Origin: Fratercula arctica
Taxonomy: Eukaryota > Chordata > Aves > Charadriiformes > Alcidae
Assembly (NCBI GenBank): GCA_947846985.1
Contig: CANTUZ010000005.1
Coordinates: 55,140,389-55,204,388, forward strand
Direction of reading: 5' to 3'
DNA length: 64,000 bases
A program made the translations under genes and the position numbers. Below the pieces are notes generated by a model. The model saw nothing but the letters and a program-made list of their open reading frames with translations, did no database searches and was not told the origin of the DNA. This document shows, piece after piece, positions 25,140 through 40,100 of this stretch; positions within the stretch are counted from its first letter, which is position 1, and every line of letters starts with the position of its first letter.

Positions 25140-28100
25140 GTAAGTGTACTTATCTTTGATGATGCTTCAAAATGTTTATCCTTCCTGTAAGATGTTTATC
25201 CTTATTCAAAGCAATTAAAAATAGACCCTAAGTTAGAAACGCAGAGTGTCTTCAAGTGGTCTTTTTTACTAGAACCTTAGCTTGGTTCGTGGTGTTGGAA
25301 AAAAAGACGAGTGGACAAATGGTCCTTGTAAGAACTGTGGTTGTTTGAGATTCCAGTGGTAGTTCATTCATTTTCTTAAACCAAAATCTTTATTACTTTT
25401 TAGCAGTGAAAGGATAATGTAGTATTTATTTAAATTTTATTTTTGGTCTGGCTGAAAGAAGGGATTTTTTGCATGAGTGTCCTTATATCACAAATTCAGA
25501 ACTGAAACTGTTTAAGGATATTCTATGGAGGCTACTGATCAGCTGGTATTTTGGCTGGTTTTCACTTTGGTGCTGCTTTTGACTTTTTCATTGCCTTGTG
25601 AACTCCTGACATGTCATACACTTTTTTTTTTTTTTTTTTTTTTATGTAACCAATGCTCAAAACAAATTGAAATCTTGGACTTTGCAGTTTAAAGCATCAA
25701 CACAGATCTTGTTTCTTAATGCTGTTTATTGAATTTGAGAAAACTTTTAGTGGATAGGTGTTCCATACTTAGTATTTCTGTTACTTGAACAGATGAATGG
25801 ATTAGAGAGATCTGGAGGATACCTCAGGGAATTAAAAACATTGATTGCCCCTAGTTATGTTCCAAACAATTTTGAAGGTATGAAAGTTAATGTGATCATG
25901 ATAATAAGGTTTTCTTTTGCTCTACATTTATGGTCTTCCTCCTCCTGGTGAAAAAGTTGCACTGAATTCATACTGAGTTGAAAAAAAAAAATTAATAAGC
26001 CGTCCTGCTTTCAAAATGAACAGACTGCAGCATAAGTGGATTAAGAAGAAAAACAGGACCAGTGGGTGGCTTCTTGCCAAAGAAGCTCTCTAGTACTTAC
26101 TCAGCCTTGCTCAATGAGCTACTAAATTTACTGAGGCTGGAGTTCCAGCTCACTCAAATTGTGTAGTCCTTCGTGTTAAGAATTCCTGCTTTGTTCAAGC
26201 CAAAGCTTGCTCTCTGTTTCCCCATCATTTGCACAAAGCTGTGCCTCTGACTCTTCCTGTACTTCGTGCTTGCCTAACTTGATGCCCTTCATACCTCTAT
26301 CTCTTTCTGACAGAAAGTCACTTTTGGATATGTGACGTGGCAAAATAGTAGAGAGAATGTTTTTCGTCGTTATGTCTGCAACTGTGTATGTTCATCACAG
26401 TCCTAGAAAACGAAAGAAATACTATTGACTAGGAAAAAGTTATTGAACTATGAAAAAAAATTCCTTTATTTAATAAAACTGCCTGTATTCCTCAAGCAGA
26501 AGGGACAATACAAGACCATATCCATGTAGAGCAGTCTTGCCATATAGAGTAGTTCTCTTACCAAAGTCTAAGGTACTGAGATATGTTCATGTCAGTATTT
26601 AATAGCTGTGTTGTTTGTTTGTCCATGCAGCATAGTAAATGAGTTTGTTTTGTGACAGTTCCCTCTCCTACTACTAATAAGCGCTTCCTTTTTAACAGCT
26701 GATGTTAATTCTTCAAAGTCGGTTGGCAGTGATGCACCTTATGTTGTAAAAGTGGTAAGAGAGCACTTGAATCTTTACTTCACAACTTTAAAATGTTTGT
26801 TCTAGAATAGCATGTGTTGTTTAAAACATCATCTGACTGAAAATAATGCAATTGCATAGTGCTGTTTAAAATAAAAGTAAGTGTGGTGATACAGAGGAAC
26901 ACTGCTGAGAGTTGGGATGCCTATGTATGAGGGTGGAACATCAGCAAAGTTGATAAAGGTTCATGAAATAGATCAGATTCTGTTTCATTTGCTGCTTCCT
27001 GTAAACAGCCCAAATATTACAAAATTAATGAAATCTGGCTAGCTTTTGGAGAATTTCTATGATTCAGCAGTGAATCTGTGTGAACTGTTGCTCACCACTG
27101 GATGTTGGTAAGCTGACAGATGGCTTGGGAGTACAAACAGCAAAACTTTGATTCCTGATGTCCCCACAGAAATAAAGTCCTTTAAATGTTGTATCATAAA
27201 ACACATACGTATTCTAATTTCTACTGAATTAAAATGGCATTGACACATATTTTTTTTAATCTAATGATTAGGGAGAAGAAAAAGCATTGTTGACAGCTCA
27301 TTTTTAGCCCATTGTAGCAAATTAGCAAATTCTTTTTATTAGTTGAAATTTTCTTATGTTTTTAATCATAAAATAAAAAATATTTATTTAACTTGATTTG
27401 GCTGTAATGTCCTCTTCCTAAGGTATTAAGTATTTTTTCTTAAATTTTACTGGATTATCTTATATAGACACTACTATTGTATATGATTCCCTGATTAAAT
27501 TCTTAGTAAAAAAAGTGGGAATATGGGAATATCCATAGTAGGTCCACACCATTCATTATCATGGTGGTACTTCTGGTCCTGTGACAAAAGCAAATACCGG
27601 AAAACTGTACAAGAAGTTCACATTGTACAAAAAATAGTTTTCTTCAGAACTGCAATGTTTTAATCTTTTATTTTATTAAACTATATGGTGATATGGAAAT
27701 GCTTTACCACAATAGATGGCCACTTACGTAAATGTGTTAATACTTTTAACATTTGTTTATGAAACTAGAAGATCAGGTTAATTTAGAATAAAATAAATTT
27801 TAGTTAGTGTGTGCCTTTGATATTTATATCTGCTGACTATAGGGAAATTCTAGAGTACTGGTCTTGATACGTTCGGACACCCCAAGATACTGTTGATGAC
27901 CCTCTTTCTGAAACGTGTCCACTTGCTGAAAAGAGCATCACTTACCATGGAAATGCCAAACGACCACACTTTGAACATCATCGTACTGCTGCTGCCTTAG
28001 GTGTTTGTGGGCAGGAATTACACACAGACCAGGAGTCCCGGCCTGCAGCTATTGCACGGTGGCAATCTGCTTCTGTATGACCAACCTGTACCATCAAGGG

Positions 28101-31100
28101 CAGAGGGTGTCCATTATGCAGGAGCTGTGGCCTGTTAGAGGTAGATAATAGACATTCAAGTTATCAGCGGTGGCTTGCCTTCGAGAGGCAATGGCTCCTA
28201 ATTACTGGCTCCTGATGAGTTTGCACTGATCGGGAAGCAGAGCTCCATTTAACTTTCATGGAAGAATCCAGTTTGACTTGCTTGGAAAATGATCAGATAG
28301 GCATTATTTTATGCGGTGTGTAATTGCTTTGATCCTCTTCCCCTGAGTTTGAAACCTGTCCATCTGCTTCTCTTCCACTTTGGGCTCTGAATATAAGAAG
28401 AGTTGCCGTAACTTCTGGGTTGCTTTTATGCTAGATTCACTTTGTTGCAGCAATTTGTAAATACCTCCATTGCTAATCTCCCAGATGACTACTCACTTTT
28501 AATTTGTCTTTTATAATTTTGTCTTTATGGCAATAAAAAGTAGCCCCAGTCTTTGTGCTGCCCTCACAAATGACCCATAACATATTATGCCTCTACAGTC
28601 TAGTATATCACAACTACAGATAAGGGCTTACTTTCTGATGCCTGGGTGAATTCTAGTTGATCCATCAGCTGAAGCAAAGTGGTTAACAGCTCTGAACAAT
28701 TATTAGTGTTTAACAAAATATGTGCTTCTATAGTAATGTTCTTGAAATTAAGCTATTAAAGTGGGATGGAAATTGGCTTAGTCTTTGACATATCCTCATA
28801 GTATTGATGTCTGAGCAGTACGAAACGAATCACAGTTTTTAGTAAAAAAGGAAACGCTTTTTAACATGTGGACCTTTCAGATGTCATTGTTCAGGAGTGG
28901 ATGCAGAGTTTAATAACACTTCATTAAATTGCTGACTGAAAAAGATCAGAGTTCTTAAAATACTACTTGAAGAAATTTGTTGGGTTTCGATACGTACTCC
29001 ATAACTCTTTCATTAAGATATCTTTTCTAATTAGACTTTAATTTCAGTTTTGCAAATCATGTGTTTAAATGACCCTGGGCATAAAGTTGTAGAAATTTGT
29101 GTTTGAAGTCTTTCTGGTTTTAGCATATTATAAGATGATGAGTATGGCAAATATTGGACATCATTATATGAGCCTTTTTAACATAGCGTATGCATTTATT
29201 TATTTGTATGTAGAATTAATAGTATTATGGGGAAACAGCTTCATAGTCAACACGAAGATCTGTTTTGTGGTTAAATCATTTATCTATCCCCTCAAGTATG
29301 AAAAGATACCAGATTTTCAGCATTTGCTCCGACTTGAGAAAGATTTATCTTTTTTTCAGCACCGAGACATAATTTTTTGTGGAATAATTTATTTAAAGAT
29401 AAATATTTTAAGAATTTTTAACACCTACGGTTTTTTGCTGTATTTCAGTAAGACGATAACATTTTTCAAACCTGTGTAAATTGAATCAAAATAATATGTA
29501 TAATTTATATTCTAATTAAGTTAGAGTATTAATGGATTATGCTACACAGAAACAAGTGAATAGGTTAAGTAACATTTGTTTGAGATAACTGCAGTATAAG
29601 AATTCAGCTATTTAACCCTTCTCCTCTGTATATATAATCTAATTTGTTGTCCATAGTGGATAAATAAGCTAACTGAAAGTAAATATGCGTGTACCAAAGT
29701 TTATGTGCATTGATCTCGTTGGGTTTTTTTTTTCTGTTTCGTGGCTTGAGTCTGAACGTTGGTCCCACAAGGAGGGGCCAGAAAACCGCTGTCTTGGCTC
29801 TCTTGTTTATCAGGGCAGCGCTGCTGGAGAAAGGGTGGTAGAGATAGGCAATAGCTTTGTAATCGAGTGTCCAGGCCCAGGAGCAGTGCCTAAGCTGGTG
29901 TCTGCTCTCCTTCTCACCCGTCTTCCTGCTCTGCCTCTGAGCCAATACATCAGATGCACATTAAAGCCCACATTCATCAGTGTGTTCGATTTCTTTACGT
30001 TGCTTCATTAGTGTTGGACAGGAGTGAACCTCTATTAGCTGAGTGGTACAGTCTGGCCTTTAGCCATTTTCTGGGTCATTACATCTGCGTTTAAAAGTTA
30101 CAATTAAAACTATGCTAATATCACGATCGTATTCTTTATGGGTTTCTTTGCCAGTAATCACATACTTTTTTTTTTTTTTTTTGATAGCTTTTTTAAAGTG
30201 TAGGATATTCCAAAATGGGTATTCTCACTGAGATAAAATGAATTTGGACATATATGAGTAACTAGACTAAAGTAAATTGCTTAAGCTTATCTCAAAATCA
30301 ATCACTTAGAAATTGCAAGAATTTAAATCACTCTTTTTTCTGTGCTAAGTTCTGGAAATGCAGAGTCAAGGTACTTGCCCATTTGCAATTCTTGCAGTGT
30401 TTCAAAGTTTTGGTGTTTTCAAACTGATTTCTCTCTTGCACTTTACTTGGAATTCGTGGTTACCATAGATTTGTCCCTAGAAAATGGAACTGAAATACCT
30501 TCTGTTGGCTTAAATACAACATAGACTCTGAGGTCAAAATAGGTGTAGTACTTATAATTTAGTTTAGGAGGTTGTGAAATCCTCTGGAATTTTTATCTTG
30601 TAAATTTCACCTTGGTTACCTTGATTTTTACCTTAGGTTTAGCAAGAATTTAACTTTTGTTAAGATTTTTCCATCAAATCATTGCAGGTGTTTTTTTAGG
30701 CTTACTAATGGCTATTGCAATTGATGCAATCCAGCTATAATCTGGAAAATCTGAGATAATGTTGTGCAATGTTCTCTGCTAAACTTTTGCTGCCAATTAT
30801 TGCTAATATTTCTATACGCTTCAGTTAATTTGTAATTCTTAATCTTTTGTTATGGGAAAGAATTCTTTGATACCCTTAATGTTAAGAAATTTGTAATAAA
30901 AATAACTCTTTAGAGCCAACCTTTGTTTTCGTTTATCAGCACTGGGTAGAGCATTTGAAGGAGAATATGTTTTTATAGGGTGAATGTTATGTTTTGTGAG
31001 CTTTTGATAATTATTAGGCACTAACACAGCAGTTTTTAACTAATTTTAAATTGTCTTAAAGGAACCCAGCCAGAATGGACCTCTTTTTACTGAGTTAAAG

Positions 31101-34100
31101 TTCTACATGCGAGCTGCTAAGCCAGATGAAAGTAAGCAGTCTATTAAAATGTTTTTAATGAACTACAAGCATTTAGGAAAATAGAGCCTAGAGGTCAAAC
31201 TTTAAGAGAATCTTTTAAGGTCATTTTCAAAATTATTTTTAAACGATTGAAATCTGATTCAGACATATAGTAAAATCAGGAGTGTTTAGTAAGATGTTCT
31301 TTATAGTTGTTTTGATGGTATTGTCTAAATTGAAACTTTAGTTGCATCTCTGTCCCTACAACAGACATATCATTAACTTTCCAGTATACTTTGCATACAA
31401 GTTTCCATGAAATAAGCAGCTCACATGTATGCAGAAACTATAAGCAATGCGAGTACTCCCTTTTTATGTAAGTCTCTACTGTTGCAAATTCATTAACTTA
31501 TCTTGATTTATATTTTCAGTTCAGAATTGGACAAAGTCCCATAAACTGAAATACTTAGGTGTACCAAGATATTGGGGTTCTGGCTTGCATGAAAAAAATG
31601 GAAACAGGTGAATATTCTCTTGTTGGCATATACTGGGATTTATTTCATCCATAACCACTATCCCCTTTAACCTAATTTACTTTATAAGATGTATTTTCCA
31701 CCTGTCTTCATGTTCATTTCTGCTACAGAGTTTCATGTTTGTAACAGGGTGTGTTTAAGGAATAGATGAGTAGGTACATTTATCTGTACTCAATTTGTTA
31801 CTTGTATTTGTGCTTACTGTATTCTTTGGGAATTAGTTTTCATTGGTCTTGAGCATTGCTGTAATACAGTGATGCTATACATATGTGGTTTAGCAGCTAT
31901 TCATATTTAAATTAAAACAAAGTTGACTTCTAATGTGTAAGTCCTTGAATAATATGACTACTTTTAAAGTTTTTCTTCTGGTGTAATGTGCACTTAGAAA
32001 GTATTTTCACTCACACACATAAAGGACTTAGTGCTCTCTCTAAATTTATTTTATTTTCCCTAGGGATATTTTTTTTACTTAGTCTGTGAGCTAGAATAAT
32101 CACTAGTTAAATTCGTCTTCAGTCTAGGGATAGTTTTTAGTATTGCTCCATGTCATGAAGGGGTTTTGTTACTTGGTCTTGAATGTTAAGTCTGTTTCTG
32201 TAACAGTCCTTGTTTCCTAGTGGCTTTCTCTATGCAGCTGTGCTGCAAAGGAGTTTTAGTAGTTCTCTGGCAGCTTATAGTAGGCCAGGGTACTTGTTAT
32301 ACTTGCATAACTAGCCAGGAATAAACAACAGTTCTTTTGATGGACAAACTATTGACTAGCTGATGTAAAAAAAGTTAGGAATTAATGTACAACATTAAAA
32401 AAAGAGTCAAGTATTTCCCACATATTTATTTTCTGTGTATCTGCAATTTATCTTTTGAGATACGTTTTCAATCAGCAATTTGTACAATTAACATATAGAT
32501 AAAATACTTTGCTAAGTACAATTCAGTAAGCTTGCGGTTTTGGTTTTTTTTGTTTGTTGTTTTTTTTTCCCTTGAATTTAGATATCGATTTATGATAATG
32601 GACCGATTTGGCAGAGATCTTCAGAAAACGTTTGAAGAGAATGCAAAGCAATTTCCCCATAAAACTGTACTACAATTAGGCCTGAGAGTAGTAAGTTTAA
32701 AAAATATATTTTTACAATCTGCTTTCCCCATGTAAGTCTTTCGGTTAAATCACACTTTTGTGCTGAGTACAGGTCCTCTGCTGGGTGGAGCTGGGTACTG
32801 CATTTATATGACTGTATTTTGTTTTGTTAGCTTGATATTCTGGAATACGTCCATGAGCATGAATATGTGCATGGAGACATCAAGGCATCAAACCTTCTTG
32901 TGAGTTACAAGAACCCTAATCAGGTATTTCTGATGCATTTTATTCCTCATGTTTTAAACCTTCTATTTGACAACACAAGTGCTTTGAACCTGTGAAATCT
33001 AGCAGAAGCTCATTTTTAAGAATCTATATAGTAACATTATTTCTGCTTGACATTTGTATCTAGTTAATATTCTACGATTTTTTTATGCATTTTGCTGGAC
33101 AGTTATCAAATTGACTATTTGGCCTAAATAATATTCTAGAGAAATTCTGAAGATTACAACAAAAATGATTCACAAATAGGTATTTGCAGGTGGAAGCTTA
33201 AAATTATATAGTAACACTGGTAAATCATGTTTGCCTGTCTGCATTGTTACCTTATTCCTTTGTTCAGGAAACCCATCAGATAAATGTTCTGTTACTTGGA
33301 AAAATCAGTCTTTAAAGTGTTGATTGTTCCACTTGATTTATGGAAGTCTTTCATTTTTCTGCATTTTTAACTCTCTTTACGATTCAAACAATGCATTACA
33401 GAGTTTCAGAATTATGTATGTTGTCTTGCCCAAATGTTTTAGCTCATGAAATAAGTAAAATAATCTCAGTTCTCTTAAAGTAACTGTGGTGTTCGTGAGA
33501 AGTCATAGTATGTAGTAATGTTCAAGTGGGACAGCTGACTTTACAGAGGGTAGGACAGTAAGTGTATCTATAACTCTATGAACATTATGTCTCTTTTCTT
33601 TTAAATTTTTTTCATTTAATCTTACTGGCAGTTTTACTTACAGTAAAACTGACTGTTTTACTGTACTTGCCCTCTGCATCAGCAAGATACTATTTCCAGA
33701 TCAGACTGCTATGTGGAAAGCAACCAAACCTATCTGACACGTTGTTTTCAAATCATATGTAGTAATCTCAATAAAGCACTGAGAAAGGAACATTTAAAGT
33801 CAAAAACCTCACCATTTTTAATACTTTTTAAGTAGTTATGAGGATGGTTGGGAGTCACATTTATTATTTGCTTATTTTTTGTATTTATTTACTCTTTGTG
33901 GAAATTACTAGGTGTACTTGGTGGATTATGGACTTGCCTACCGATACTGTCCTGAAGGAGTTCACAAAGAATATAAAGAAGATCCTAAAAGGTGTCATGA
34001 TGGAACTATTGAATATACCAGTATTGATGCACACAAGGGTGTGGGTAAGGATGTAAAGCTGTTCTCAGCAATAGGCATTTGTGTATCCTTTTTATAAATA

Positions 34101-37100
34101 CAGAAGACTTTATTTGCTGCATTGAGTTTGTAAACAACCACGTTTCTGGATCTATACTTTCATCTTCTTTGTGGACTATGCTGGCATTTTTCTTTTTTTT
34201 TTCTCCCGTTTACTAACTTTTACTTTGATATTAATTTACTCTATTTTTAATGTAACTTTCCTAAATAGAGATCCTTAATTTGTAAAAACTGTTAAGATGT
34301 TTAGTGTATTGCTTTTTATTCACTTAGTCGAAATGGAATAGTGCTTATGAGATCTTGACAGAAAAACAGGCCCTGTTTTCAGGAGATAGTTTCTGTTATC
34401 AACGTGAGCATTATTCCAATGTGCACAATATTCTTTATCTTGTTTATAACTTAATATTTAGAGGATTTCAAAACAAAATTTCATTTAATTATGAAATATT
34501 ATTTTGCAACTATGCCTATAGTCCCTGAACATCAAAAGACAAGAAGTGAGAAAAGGTTGAACATGAAAAGGACAGGTCTATGTCTTATTAATCATTGAGA
34601 ATTTATATCGAACACCAATTTGATTTTCTTCATTCTTAAATTTGGTTTTATTAGCATAAAAGTGTGTCCTACAAAAATATTAGTGTTGAAAATTATTATT
34701 TTCTTCAGGATGAACTGTTGCACCTATGCTTAAAACTGAACATGAACAAAGATGTCTTGATTTGCCCACTTATAGTGTAGTCTGTGGTCAATGTACATGT
34801 AGGTTGTTGGGTTTTTTGGGGTGGGGATTTTTTTTGGCAAGGCTTAGGGATCTGATCTGTTATTGTCCTCCGTTCAGTTTTCAGGCCACATAAAATATTT
34901 CAGCATAGCAGAATATTTTTTTCAGGAGGTGGGGTTTCAGCACTATTACCTTTTTATAGAAGGGAAGCAAAAACTGTTTTGAACAGAAAGTCAGTCACTT
35001 CACTAACTTGCTCTATTTTTTCCACAATCTGAGTACTTAAAAAGCTTCCCAAATTGGGATAACTGCAGCATGTCACGTCCTTGAGTAGAAGAAAGAGATT
35101 GATAAAGGCCTTGAAAATGAAGTTATTCTTCCAGATGTAGGAACAATATTTTTTCCTTCCTTGCTTTCACGCTAAAATAAATAACAGATACACTAGTTTT
35201 ACACTGTTAGCATTGGCTTTCTATTGTCTTAACATATTTACAAATTTTAACTGTTGTTAAACTGTGTGTGTTTTATTAGCTGCTCTTATGGATATTTTTT
35301 TATGTGTGCATGTGTTTTTAGCACCATCAAGACGTAGTGATTTGGAGATCTTGGGTTACTGTATGATTCATTGGCTAAGTGGCCATCTACCATGGGAGGA
35401 TAATTTGAAAGATCCAAATTTTGTCAGAGACTCAAAAATCAGGTGAGAAACTACTTGTTTTCTTTCTCTTTTGAAATTAAAAATAGGAGTGAAAATGTCT
35501 TGGTGTAAAAATGCTTTGTACTTTCAGTATCTTCCCTTTTGGTGAGTAGGCTATTGTTTTGTATACCCCTCAGTTTCCCTTCGTTGTGTCTCATGTATCC
35601 TTGACTTGTAACTAAACTTTACCTGTACTTTACTACTCTCTTCTTTTGCATGTGTGAGATGCTTATTTATCCCCCACAGTATTGTAACTTTAGAATACTG
35701 CCATGGTTAAGCCAAAAAGCACTCTTACCAGTATGCATTACCACTAGTCCTGCTTTACAGAAAGAGAAGCATGGAGTATAAGTAGCCTTTATAACACCAT
35801 GCTCTGAAGTCGGTGGCAGAGATGAGAGCAAAAGGTGGATCTTAAATGTCTTTGAGCATCATTCCAGCTAGAGGACTACTAATGTGGGATTTTTTTAATA
35901 TTTTTTTCTTTTGTGTCCCTCTCCCTGTTACATTCCTTTGTCTTCCCCCCATCCGCGCTCAACCCTCTCTCGTCAGATATTTAATATGAAGAAAGCTGTA
36001 ACAGCACAGCAGTTCCTATCTCATTACCAAGTATTTGTTATCTGGCTTCCTTATCTCTACTTTTAACACTTGGGCCCCTGTCAATGCTGGCAAAGGCCCC
36101 CTCCTTTCCCTCAGTTATTATTTTGGCAGGGAATCTGCTCTGAATAGCATCAGCTAAGATAAAGAGTCCTTTAGGAGGAAAAGGTAAGAACGCATTGGTA
36201 TGTGAGGGTTTAAAATGGACCAGTTCTTTTCCTCCAATCTTCTACTTACTTGGTTTTATAAGAATCAAAAATTATTGAACAAAAACTTAGCATGTTTCAG
36301 ATAGCCTGTCTGGCATTCATCAGGTTCTCAAATGTACCATACTCCTAAAAATGGCTGTACTAAGTCATACAAAAGGTTTATCTAGTAGTGTTTGCTGTCT
36401 CTGACAGTGGCCCAAGCTAGGTATGTAGGAAGTTTATCAGAACACGGCAAGATTCAGACTTTGAAAGAAACAATAGTTTTGAATAATTTTGTTTTTCAGA
36501 TGTAGAGATAATATTTCAGTTTTGATGGACAAATGCTTTCCTGGGAAAAATAAACCAGGTAAGAGGAGCTATTTCAAATTAAAATACTTTTGCTTGTACC
36601 ATGTGGTAAGCATTTTCTAATAATTTGGTTTAATGTCTTTTTTTCTTTAAAAGAATAAAATCCATCAATCTGTTGCTTCTTTAAGTCTTCCTTATTTACT
36701 TACATTTGTACCTATTTATCTTCTTACTTTTATCAGCAACAAAGTGGCATGAATTAGATTGCTGATTAAGAGAAGTTTAGACTCTGTTTTGGCTGCAGTT
36801 AAATGGACTGCAGACACTGTGGTGCTTCTGACTAAAGACAGTATTAAGTACTTGTAAACATGAGATGTGTACATTGGTTTTGCACAACCGAACTTTAGAT
36901 AGTCAAAATACCAAGTAATGCAAACTTGAAGTAAAGATTATTTCTATTTGGCATTGGCGATTTGTTGAGTGGATTTTTTTTTTTTTAAACCTGACTCTAT
37001 TAGAAAACACTTTCTTGTGATCCTAAACTTAAATATTTAGTTATTTCCAGCTACTCCTGGTGATTAGAAGAGAGTTTTCTCTGTCAGGTGCGACTTGTTT

Positions 37101-40100
37101 GTTTTTTCAGTGGTCAAATGTTTCATGTATTTTTTTTTAATGTTATGTTTCTGTCTAGAACAGATGAAGTTGTGAGGTAACACTTGACTTTCTTTTTCAA
37201 CATTTTAAAATATAGACATAAGAAATACCACGTAAACAGGCATTCGTTGGTGAAGACTCGCCTATTACATTTTTTACAACTGATTGTTTTCTTCATTGCA
37301 ATGAATGTGTAAAAAAAACAGTGATGCTGTCATCACTGGGTAATGAACCTTGGTGTAATTTTTTTTCTAAACCGTGTTGTTGTAAAGTCATAATTATGAG
37401 TTTATAAATAACCATTTCAAAAACCAGCATTGGTAGTGCATGCATAATTTCTGACTCTTTTGTGGTAAAAGTGAATGATTAAAATGTTTTCAAATAGAAA
37501 TTAATTGGAGGTACCATTTATTTAGATGAAATAACCAAATACATGGAAAAGGTGAAGCTACTGAGCTATGAAGAGAAACCTGTTTATCAGCATTTCCGAG
37601 AAATACTTCTACAAGGTCTTAAGGCCATTGGGCAGAAAGATGATGGAGTACTTGACTTTGGCTTGTCAGCGAATGGAGACTTGCAAACAAATCCCATGCA
37701 AAAGGTTTCTACTCTAAAAATTTATGTCAGCTTTTAATGGATTTTGTTGAGCTAAATAAGAGTTAAAGTGGTATTGGAAGTAGGTGATATAACTGCATCC
37801 AGTAGGAAATAAGCAAATAGTGAAATGTTTAAGCTATATGCGTTATTTCTCTAATTTAACTTCACTAATTGTTATTAAAACTTAATACAGAAAGATGTTT
37901 ATAGGTGTACTTTCATAATAGATAATACTTTGGATAACAGAATGTGTATATGTAGTTATAATGACATTTGAACAGATGAACGTTTAGTTAACTTACTTAT
38001 TTTCCTTAAATTGGTAAAAATCCAGATAGATCAAAATACATGTAAGGTAAAATAAGTCTAGGTTTTGTTTCATATGGGTTTCCTTTCCGTGATTAGTTCA
38101 AAGCTTAGTTTTAACTATACATCTTTATGCCAAGTATTTGATTCTGGAATTCACATATTGAATTCACTGTGATCTGATATGTTATTTATGAGTCTTAACT
38201 ATAGTGGTAGGCTAGGGGTATTTTATTCCTTGTATTTAAGAAGCCTTAAACTCTGGGTTTAGAATCCCATTTGAATACAGCGTAAGAACTTTTTAAACCT
38301 TAGGGAAAGCATATGTTAAAATGGCTTATAATAACAATAAAAAAGGCCAAATAATGGAACAATAAATATTATCCCATGCTTCAAACTGCATTTTTTACTT
38401 GTTTACTTGCATTTGTTAATAACAGGTGGGCAGCTTATTGTTCCTTTAGTGTGAACCAGGGAACTGGGTAATAGTACAAGAATTCTGCCTGCTTACTGAC
38501 GTGGTCCAGCAGTGTGTTAAAGATGGTCAAAAAGCACAAAAGAAGAAAAGCTGTAGGATTTTAAAGTCTTCTGAGGATATATGTCCACCTTTTCTTACTT
38601 CATTTTGCCCAGTAAATACTACTATGGCTAAAATTGTCCAGCCACGGTCTCTATACTAATATTTTCTGCTGAACTGAGTGTAGAGATCTGTCCAAAAGGA
38701 GAGTTCATTAGCAAAAATTCTTGTGTTCCCCCTGTGGATCATCATGGCTTGAGACCTGTGTTTTGGGGAAAAAAAATAAATCTGTTTTTAATGGTTGGCT
38801 GGTTTCTTTGCTGAGTAAGTTGGCCTGCTGCAGAGCCAACATCTGTGACCTTTAATGTCCTTGTCCACCAGAGATGGCTGGTGCACATTTCCAATGGAAT
38901 AAAACTTCAAAAATAAAAATCTTATTTCTTTAGCCAATATCAGTCAAGACCATCCCTGAAGGGTGGGATAATACTTTTCCATAGGTTCTTACCTACTAGT
39001 GTCAATAGGAGTTATTTTTTACATTGGGGTTTTTTGCTTGGGTGTTTTTTTGGTTTTTTTTTTCATTTTGGTTTTTTTTTTGTAGTTTGAGGAGCCATGT
39101 GCATGGTCAGCTTGCTCAGTTGTCACAAATATGTTCAACCCCGTACATAAAACACTGTGTTACTGGCCTGTTTGAGTAAGTGTTTTCAGCTGTCTGCTTC
39201 ATATTGCAGTGGACTTCATGCTAGCTACTTCATGCCAGCTACTGCTAGAGTGTTCAGGCAGAAAAAGATGGATTGCTTGGAATCAAGTTGACATAACCTG
39301 CTTGCTTTTGACCACGTACTGGGACAGATGACTCTTCCATGTTGGGTTTTCTAGGCTTTTTAACAGCTGTGGTGTACGCTGCAGTAGAAGAATAGATTGT
39401 GTCAGTCCTCCTTCCAAGGGCGTATTTTCTTTAAGTGCAAGAATGAATGGAAAGAGGGTGTTCAGCAGGACATCTCCCTTTCCCAGAATATATGTTTGGG
39501 AATTCATGCTACTGGGCTTTTCATCCAGAGGGTATCAGACGCTAATGAGAGGCCAGGAGAATAGTGCTAGTTGGGAATAGCTGGGCACTTCGATACACAG
39601 AGGAAGAAAGGAAGAACATAGAATGCTAATTAAAATTATATGTACTTTCAGCTGTGACAGAAAGCTCAACTTGATGACTGTTTTAAAGATAAGCTCCAAA
39701 TTTCAAACTCTGTTAGAAATTCTTTTCCATAAAGATATTTCCCATTGATTAGTAGCATCTTGCCTCTGAAAGCCAGTATCTTCTAGCATGTGATGGAATT
39801 CTTTTGGCATGCTTAATATCTAATTTGGAAAAGAAAAAATCAGTCTGGCATCCACCCTTGAGAAGATGATGACCTCTAATATAAAGTATTTGTGGCATTT
39901 TGGCTGTACTGATCCTCTAGTCACAGCAGGTCTTAAGACACCTACTCTTCAATTCCTTTGGGGCAATCTACCATAATACTTTCTTAAAATAGTGTTATTT
40001 GGTGTTCTGAAGTTATGATATTTCATAGCTTGGAGACAAAATTTCTAGCTTCTGTGTAAATAAATTCTTAGAATGTAGGATTCTCTAGTGCTTTCTGCTT

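Noticed and set aside
29099..29479. 126-codon plus-strand frame in intron 3
   Set aside because: It is AT-driven and hydrophobic, with no family motif, splice support or promoter.
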